From: Weissella kandleri
GTDB taxonomy: Bacteria; Bacillota; Bacilli; Lactobacillales; Lactobacillaceae
Reading direction: 5' to 3'
Assembly: GCF_001438705.1 (NCBI RefSeq)
Contig: NZ_JQBP01000004.1
Location: 12,091 to 58,298, forward strand
Length of the DNA: 46,208 nt
Part shown: in pieces, positions 41,432-46,208 of the stretch
How the letters are laid out: each line of letters begins with the position of its first letter
How positions within the stretch are numbered: the first letter of the stretch is position 1
The notes under the pieces: generated by a model
Databases searched by the model: none
What the model saw: only the letters and a program-made list of their open reading frames with translations
What the model was told of the DNA's origin: nothing
Made by a program: the position numbers and the translations under genes

Positions 41432-42385
41432 TTAGGGTAAATCGTTCCCAGTAGCTAGGTAAAGGTCATACCATTCTTGATTAGTTAGTTGGACTTGGTT
41501 ATGATCAGTCATTTCATCAATCCGCGTGGGATTCATTGATCCTAAGATTACTTGCATATGAGCAGGATGGTAGGTAATCCAAGCTACCGCGACCGCGTTC
41601 TTACTGGTGTGGTTTTTATTCGCAATTTCTTGTAACTTGGCGTTAACTTCCGGGAATTCGGGATTATCAATAAATGGTCCCGCAAAGAAGCCATATTGGA
41701 ATGGCGACCAAGCTTGGATTGTCATTTGATGCAAACGTGAATAAGCTAAGATACCACCATCATGATCAATTGAAGGCTGGTCTTGCATATTAACATGGAA
41801 TTCTGCATCAATCATGCCAGTATGCATCAGTCCAAATTGAAGTTGGTTGGTCACCAACTTTTGATGCAAGGACGCTTGCAAGAATTCAACTTGCCAAGGA
41901 TTCATATTTGAAACCCCAAATTGACGGACTTTACCACTGGTCTTTAATTGATCAAAGGCCTCGGCAATCTCAGTTGGATCTTGTAGCGTATCCGGACGGT
42001 GGAGCAAAAAGACATCAAGGTAGTCCGTTTGCAGACGTTGTAATTCGGTATCAACGGCCGCAATGATATGTTCTTTGTTGAAATCATAACGTGGTCCGGT
42101 GAGTCCATCCCCATTAATTTGTCCATTTTCTAAAATAATTCCACCCTTTGATTGGATGAAATATTGATCGCGCGGTAGTTTTAAATTATGTAAAACTTGG
42201 CCTAAAGCCGTTGAAGAACGACCTCCAGCATAAATATCGGCAGTATCAAAAAAGTTAATACCTTTATCTAAGGCAGTTTGAACGACGGCCTGTGCTTCAG
42301 GCGTGCTTTTGTCAGCGATGCGCATCACACCTAAAGCGACGTCTGACACCATGAGACCGGAGTTACCTAAATTTAATTTTGGCAT
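41432..42385 (-). CDS. Aldo/keto reductase (YdhF-like)
   Basis: A 317-residue NADPH-dependent oxidoreductase with a TIM-barrel fold. The catalytic tetrad is visible: Asp47 and Tyr52 in FFDTADIY, Lys80 in IQSKGG and His129 in FLLHRPD. NADPH-binding elements near the C-terminus include VILGSMNPTRIDEMT. The GGIIL...GPRYDFNKEHI pattern is like E. coli YdhF. The natural substrate is unknown; such enzymes reduce aldehydes and ketones. The ATG at 42385 has AAAGGAT 8 bases upstream; an in-frame ATG at 42424 lacks one. Its promoter (42431-42439, minus) overlaps near a cre site, suggesting catabolite control. Confidence 0.9.
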   Translation of the reverse strand: MPKLNLGNSGLMVSDVALGVMRIADKSTPEAQAVVQTALDKGINFFDTADIYAGGRSSTALGQVLHNLKLPRDQYFIQSKGGIILENGQINGDGLTGPRYDFNKEHIIAAVDTELQRLQTDYLDVFLLHRPDTLQDPTEIAEAFDQLKTSGKVRQFGVSNMNPWQVEFLQASLHQKLVTNQLQFGLMHTGMIDAEFHVNMQDQPSIDHDGGILAYSRLHQMTIQAWSPFQYGFFAGPFIDNPEFPEVNAKLQEIANKNHTSKNAVAVAWITYHPAHMQVILGSMNPTRIDEMTDHNQVQLTNQEWYDLYLATGNDLP

Positions 42386-42430
42386 ATCAAAAATCCTTTC
42401 TTGAATAAGATAAATTTGTTTCACTTCAAT

Positions 42431-42439
42431 TATAACAGT
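42431..42439 (-). promoter_or_regulatory. Extended -10 promoter of the aldo/keto reductase gene
   Basis: On the minus strand TG-T-TATAAT gives a perfect extended -10 about 46 bases before the ATG. The -35 position (42454-42459) is poor and lies in the cre site. Confidence 0.65.
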
Positions 42440-42451
42440 ATTTTTAAAAAT

Positions 42452-42466
42452 GGAAGCGGTTACTTG
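42452..42466. promoter_or_regulatory. cre site overlapping the aldo/keto reductase promoter
   Basis: ATGGAAGCGGTTACT matches the cre consensus WTGNAANCGNWNNCW at every position. It covers the -35 region of the minus-strand promoter, which by CcpA rules suggests repression. It lies about 190 bases before the glycosyltransferase start on the other strand. Confidence 0.6.
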
Positions 42467-42588
42467 TTGTTAATGTTGCCAATGAGAATTCTGATTCGAT
42501 TGACGGGTTACAACAAAATGAATGTGGTGTTCTTACTGCGAGTAAAAGCGGAAACTGGGTGCTTTTAAATTCAGTTAAGCTTAAGGTG

Positions 42589-42594
42589 TATAAT
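42589..42594 (+). promoter_or_regulatory. Candidate -10 of the glycosyltransferase operon
   Basis: A perfect TATAAT lies 50 bases before the ATG at 42645. The -35 (near 42565) is weak. The 42467-42588 gap shows nothing else I can name. Confidence 0.55.
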
Positions 42595-42644
42595 TAAACA
42601 TAAAGATGAAATTTTAAATCATCGTGACAGAAGTGAGGGAAGTA

Positions 42645-44228
42645 ATGCTGTTTCATATTAATGCGACCATGCCAGCTCATAAATCCGGCATTGAGCATGC
42701 CGAGTTAAAGCGAATTAAATTGTTTGCGCAAAAGCAAGTGCCCCAAAGATTAGTTTTACGGGAGTGGGACCCTAAATTGCACTTACAATTACAAAAAGAA
42801 GCCTTACCAGATGCTTTAGTGTTGAATATGTTTGATTTTTACCAGCGGGCGACCATGGTGCCTTGGTGTAAAGTGACCGCGCGTGACTTGGATTTTGGGG
42901 AAACACCTTTAATCTGGCAAATTGAACCAGAGCAGCAACGTTGGTTAATATCCAATCAAGCTGATGAATTAATTGCGCGGGTGCATTATTATCCAGATGA
43001 TCAGCAAGTACGCTTGGTGGAGTGGTTTGATACCCAACAAAATTTGTACAAAGCTGAATATTATGATTGGCGTGGCTTTCCTTCCATGATCCAATGGTAT
43101 ACGGCAAATAATCAGGTCAGCGGTGAGACCTGGCTGGATGTGAAAGGACACCCAGTGATTGAAAATTATCGAAAGTACACAATGGGCAATCCGGGTAATT
43201 TAGAGCCAACTCATTGGCAATTACAAACGGAAAATCAACAATTTCAATTTGATACGTTGGATGAATTAACAGCGCATTTTTTAAATCAAATTAATCATGA
43301 ATTTTGGTCAGCAAAAACGCCAAATATTTTTATTTTGGATCGCGCCCATCTTGGGGACGCGGCCTTGTTGAATTTAGATTGGCCAGCCTATACGGTTTTG
43401 CATTTACATAATGCACAAACTAGTAATGCTCAAGAACCGTTGACCGCGCCATTGAATCAACATTATGAATATGCTTTACATAATTTAGATCGGTATAATG
43501 CGGTCGTTTCGGCAACACCGCAACAAACTCGCGATTTACAGACGCGCTTTCATCCAAAAAGTAAACTATGGACCATTCCGGTGGGAATTGTTAATCAGCG
43601 GTTAAGCGAACAACCCCGAATTCCGGTAGCACAGCGCCAATATGGTAAAATTGTGGCCTTTGCCCGGATTGCTCCGGAAAAGCAGTTGGTTGACTTAGTA
43701 CGGGCAGTCGGCTTGGCGCACCAACAAAATGCAGCCGTTTCCTTAGACCTGTATGGTTATGCGGACCCCACCGACCAATATCGAGCTCGACGTGAGATTG
43801 AAGCTGTGATTCAAGATCAGCATTTGGAGCAGGTGGTCCAATTGAAAGGTTATACAGATCAGATTGATGCAATTGAACATCAAGCGATGTTATATGGCCT
43901 AACTTCACGGATGGAGGGGTTCAATTTAGCTTTGCTGGAAGGTATTTCGCATGGCTTAATTGGGGTGACATATGACGTTAATTATGGTCCGAATGAAATT
44001 ATTCAAGATGATTGGAATGGTCGAGTAGTGGCTTATCAAGATTACGAAGCTTTAGCGCAGGCAATTCTTGATATTTTGGCTGACCCGCAGTTAGCACAAC
44101 GTTATTCAACGGGAGCCTATGAATCAGCCCAGCGTTATTCTGAGGAGCAGATATATCAGGATTGGGAAGCTTTATTTCAAGATGCTGCTGCGTTTTGGGC
44201 CGAGTTGCCAGAAGGGAAGGATAAATGA
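42645..44228 (+). CDS. TagE-like family 4 glycosyltransferase, first of a tandem pair
   Basis: A 527-residue protein. The C-terminal part (about 330-527) is a GT-B retaining glycosyltransferase family 4 domain with AFARIAPEKQLVDLVRAV and the E-x7-E motif MEGFNLALLEG. The N-terminal part (HKSGIEHAELKRIKLFA, later DWRGFPSMIQWYT and a beta-rich stretch) is the extra domain of TagE/poly(glycerol-phosphate) glucosyltransferases that decorate wall teichoic acid. The acceptor here is not known: teichoic acid or a surface protein are the two main choices. The ATG at 42645 has GAGGG six bases upstream. It overlaps the next gene by 4 bases (ATGA). Sequence and layout suggest an ancient tandem duplication with that gene. 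Confidence 0.85.
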   Translation: MLFHINATMPAHKSGIEHAELKRIKLFAQKQVPQRLVLREWDPKLHLQLQKEALPDALVLNMFDFYQRATMVPWCKVTARDLDFGETPLIWQIEPEQQRWLISNQADELIARVHYYPDDQQVRLVEWFDTQQNLYKAEYYDWRGFPSMIQWYTANNQVSGETWLDVKGHPVIENYRKYTMGNPGNLEPTHWQLQTENQQFQFDTLDELTAHFLNQINHEFWSAKTPNIFILDRAHLGDAALLNLDWPAYTVLHLHNAQTSNAQEPLTAPLNQHYEYALHNLDRYNAVVSATPQQTRDLQTRFHPKSKLWTIPVGIVNQRLSEQPRIPVAQRQYGKIVAFARIAPEKQLVDLVRAVGLAHQQNAAVSLDLYGYADPTDQYRARREIEAVIQDQHLEQVVQLKGYTDQIDAIEHQAMLYGLTSRMEGFNLALLEGISHGLIGVTYDVNYGPNEIIQDDWNGRVVAYQDYEALAQAILDILADPQLAQRYSTGAYESAQRYSEEQIYQDWEALFQDAAAFWAELPEGKDK

Positions 44229-45754
44229 CGGCGAAAGTAAATTTATTTGTGAATGAAAACCTCTATGCCTTTAATTCTGGAACGGAACATGCGCAAGCAC
44301 GCCGGATTCGTGCTTTTCAACAGCTTGGCATTCCGGCTTATTATGTAACGCGAAATTATAACCGTTTTTTGGCCCGAGACGCGGCCAATTTAAACTTAGA
44401 TATGCAGACGGTTATTAATATGTATGATTATTTTCAAGGTACTCAAACAACTCGAATGCGCAAACAGAGTCTCCATGATTTAGCTGATTTTAATTGGCGA
44501 ACGGACCATTTAGATAGTAGTAATCCGAATTTTTCATTGGTGCAAAAAGCTGGGCGGCAAGTTGCTCGGATTACGGTATTGCCGGCCACCGTTGGCTTAG
44601 TGAATGAGGTGATCTATAATGATCGGGCTGGTAATCCTACACGGCGTGAAAATTGGGATTGGCGTGGTTTCCTTTCCTCGGTTGATCGGTTTACACCGGA
44701 CGGGCAGGTGCAAGTTACTCAATATTTAAATTTAGCAGGAGACCCCGTTTTAGAAGTTAACTTTATGGTGAAAGATGGAATTTCTCAGCCAACAATTTGG
44801 GAATTAAAACAATATCATGGAAAAAATTATCGGTTTGCCACGGAAGATGATTTATTTGGATTTTTTTTAAATGAGTTAATCCGACAAAATGATGGCCAGG
44901 TTAACTTATGGTCAGAACGACGATCCGTTGATCGAGCGGTGAGTCAAGCTCAAGGGATGACCGGACGCTATGCGATTTTGCATGAAATGCACACCGTGAC
45001 GAATACCGATTTGCCGGCTGGCACGTTGTATGCAGGTTATCAGGATTTATTTGAAGCTTTAACCCCCGCTTTTGATACAATTTTTGTTCCATCCCAGCGA
45101 CAACGAGCAGACTTGCAAAGCCGTTACCCAAAACAAAATTTTAAAGTGGTGCCTGATACAGTTGTCACGCTACCGCAACACGTCCCGGCACGTGATCAAC
45201 GCATCCCAGGACATTTATTAGTTTTAGGTCGTTTGAGCGCGGAAAAAGCTCCGGAATTAGCGCTGCAGCTATTAGCGCTGATTCGGAATTATTTACCGGA
45301 TGTCACGATGGAATTCATGGGCTATCCTAGTAGTCCGGATTATTTAGCACAATTCAAAGCCCAAGTGCAAACTTTAGGCTTGGGAGAGCAGGTCTTTATT
45401 TCAAAATATGGGGATGCTAAGCAAGTACAGACGGCTTTGCGACGGGCCCAAGTATTAATCAATCCTTCGAGCCATGAGGCGTTTGGTATGCAGTTGGTTG
45501 AAGGCTTGGCCGCAGGATTGCCTCTTATCACAATGGAAAATCGCTATACGCCGAACGCGGTGGTTGAGGATGGTATTAATGGCTATCGGTTACAAACTTT
45601 GCCGTTTAATGGGGCTGTGCCGAAAATCGTGCAAATTTTGGAAGATGCACAGGTCTGGCAGAAAATGAGTCAGGCGAGCCTTAAAAAGGCGCAGGCCTTT
45701 GATTTAGCAAACTTTGGCACTGTTTGGCAGGAAGTGTTAGCTGATAAAGTTTGA
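44225..45754 (+). CDS. TagE-like family 4 glycosyltransferase, second of a tandem pair
   Basis: A 509-residue paralogue of the preceding gene. The same layout is seen: N-terminal NSGTEHAQARRIRAFQQLGI, the middle block DWRGFLSSVDRFTPDG and YLNLAGDPVLEVNF, then a GT4 domain with LGRLSAEKAPELAL and E-x7-E in SHEAFGMQLVEG. It begins within the stop of the first gene, so the two are made together and may act as a heteromeric pair, as is known for GtfA/GtfB and some TagE pairs. Substrate and acceptor are unknown; UDP-glucose supply could involve GalE nearby. A strong bidirectional terminator follows. Confidence 0.85.
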   Translation: MTAKVNLFVNENLYAFNSGTEHAQARRIRAFQQLGIPAYYVTRNYNRFLARDAANLNLDMQTVINMYDYFQGTQTTRMRKQSLHDLADFNWRTDHLDSSNPNFSLVQKAGRQVARITVLPATVGLVNEVIYNDRAGNPTRRENWDWRGFLSSVDRFTPDGQVQVTQYLNLAGDPVLEVNFMVKDGISQPTIWELKQYHGKNYRFATEDDLFGFFLNELIRQNDGQVNLWSERRSVDRAVSQAQGMTGRYAILHEMHTVTNTDLPAGTLYAGYQDLFEALTPAFDTIFVPSQRQRADLQSRYPKQNFKVVPDTVVTLPQHVPARDQRIPGHLLVLGRLSAEKAPELALQLLALIRNYLPDVTMEFMGYPSSPDYLAQFKAQVQTLGLGEQVFISKYGDAKQVQTALRRAQVLINPSSHEAFGMQLVEGLAAGLPLITMENRYTPNAVVEDGINGYRLQTLPFNGAVPKIVQILEDAQVWQKMSQASLKKAQAFDLANFGTVWQEVLADKV

Positions 45755-45763
45755 GAAGATATA

Positions 45764-45803
45764 AAAAGCCTGAGGTACACCGCATGATGGCCTCAGGCTT
45801 TTA
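45764..45803. terminator. Bidirectional terminator after the glycosyltransferases
   Basis: AAAAGCCTGAGG pairs with CCTCAGGCTTTT (12 bp) around a 15-nt loop. It ends the glycosyltransferase operon on the plus strand and tRNA-Cys on the minus strand. Confidence 0.93.
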
Positions 45804-45816
45804 ATTACGTAAACGA

Positions 45817-45887
45817 AGGTAGTGACCGGAATCGAACCGGCGATCACGGTTTTGCAGACCGATGCCTTACCGCTTGGCTACACTACC
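45817..45887 (-). tRNA. tRNA-Cys (anticodon GCA)
   Basis: On the minus strand GGTAGTG pairs with CACTACC, with discriminator T (U73, as cysteinyl-tRNA synthetase requires). The anticodon loop CTGCAAA gives GCA. D arm and T arm (GGTTCGATTCC) are normal. 71 bases, CCA not encoded. Confidence 0.95.
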
Positions 45888-46089
45888 ATTATTATCAACA
45901 ATAAAATATTATACGGTAATCCCGGCATAAAAGCAATGCTCGGGTAGCAGGGCTTTCTATCTACCATGAGGTGGTCAAACGTTGATAGAAGAGAATAGGT
46001 ATTGGTAAAAATGTTTGGTGCATGAATGTGATGGGAAAGCCTTTCTTGAGCTTTAAAAAAACAAAATTGAATTTTTTTGTAAAAAGGGG
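45888..46089. other. Intergenic stretch without a recognisable gene
   Basis: No credible reading frame, RNA or repeat is seen between tRNA-Cys and the tRNA-Val promoter. It should contain the minus-strand promoter of tRNA-Cys, which I cannot place confidently. Confidence 0.5.
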
Positions 46090-46118
46090 TTGTCAACTGA
46101 GTTAATATCCGATATAAT
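46090..46118 (+). promoter_or_regulatory. Strong promoter of a tRNA operon at the window end
   Basis: TTGTCA (46090-46095), a 17-base spacer and a perfect TATAAT (46113-46118) lie 35 bases before tRNA-Val. Confidence 0.88.
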
Positions 46119-46153
46119 TATTTTTGTTGTTGCGGTGGTAACAAATTAAAAAT

Positions 46154-46208
46154 GGACGTTTAGCTCAGCTGGGAGAGCACCTGCCTTACAAGCAGGGGGT
46201 CACAGGTT
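46154..46208 (+). tRNA. tRNA-Val (anticodon TAC), cut by the window end
   Basis: The 5' acceptor arm GGACGTT, D arm AGCTCAGCTGGGAGAGC, anticodon stem CCTGC/GCAGG with loop CTTACAA (anticodon TAC) and the start of the T arm are present. The 3' T arm and acceptor arm are outside the window. The strong promoter suggests a larger tRNA cluster continues to the right. Confidence 0.93.

Noticed and set aside
1-46208. Insertion sequences, prophage, CRISPR arrays or integrative elements
   Set aside because: No transposase, integrase, phage or cas motifs, no long inverted ends and no spaced repeats; the tRNAs have no adjacent integrase.

Overview
The window is a gene-dense stretch of a low-to-medium G+C Gram-positive chromosome. 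It looks like a lactic acid bacterium of order Lactobacillales and most resembles an obligate heterofermenter of the Leuconostocaceae (Weissella-like). The signs are ctsR-clpC without mcsA/mcsB, rpoB-rpoC, a bifunctional AdhE, CcpA-type cre sites, PepO, and a compact dnaX-recR-yaaL-tmk-darA-holB-rsmI block. The genus assignment is inference. I see no insertion sequence, prophage, CRISPR array or obvious island.

Layout. (1) 1-1156: an uncharacterised basic protein, then a tRNA-Leu/Thr/Arg operon with its own promoter and terminator. (2) 1157-11990: ctsR-clpC under a near-perfect CtsR operator, then rpoB-rpoC, both with TTG starts. rpoB is preceded by a candidate promoter and a terminator-like leader hairpin. 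(3) 11993-13952: a LysR regulator divergent from a YeiH-family membrane protein. (4) 14054-18370: the nucleoside-catabolic operon deoC-deoB-pdp-deoD, with a palindromic cre at its start site and an attenuator-like RNA element between deoC and deoB. (5) 18479-21418: a small operon with an NfeD-like partner and an SPFH protein, neither with a membrane segment, then a quinone-oxidoreductase-like gene and xpt behind a guanine-type riboswitch with an unusual J2/3. (6) 21421-29615: pepO; adhE with cre and Rex-like sites; an hdeD-like gene broken by an in-frame stop; an NDH-2 with a membrane tail; a TrmH-type methyltransferase. (7) 29708-33229: ecfA1-ecfA2-ecfT-truA and the SRP RNA. (8) 33230-40939: the DNA-replication/repair block from dnaX to rsmI, an acyl-ACP thioesterase and galE. 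(9) 40955-46208: a small unknown gene and an aldo/keto reductase on the minus strand, two overlapping TagE-like glycosyltransferases, tRNA-Cys, and a promoter leading into a tRNA-Val cut by the window end.

How the genes work together. Nucleosides are split by Pdp and DeoD. DeoB and DeoC pass the pentose phosphates into central metabolism, repressed by CcpA when sugar is plentiful. Xpt salvages bases under riboswitch control. AdhE and Ndh re-oxidise NADH, as heterofermentation requires. ClpC and CtsR form the stress proteolysis branch. The strongest leads for new biology are the variant guanine riboswitch, the deoC-deoB attenuator, the soluble SPFH/NfeD-like pair, and the rifamycin-pocket substitutions in RpoB.
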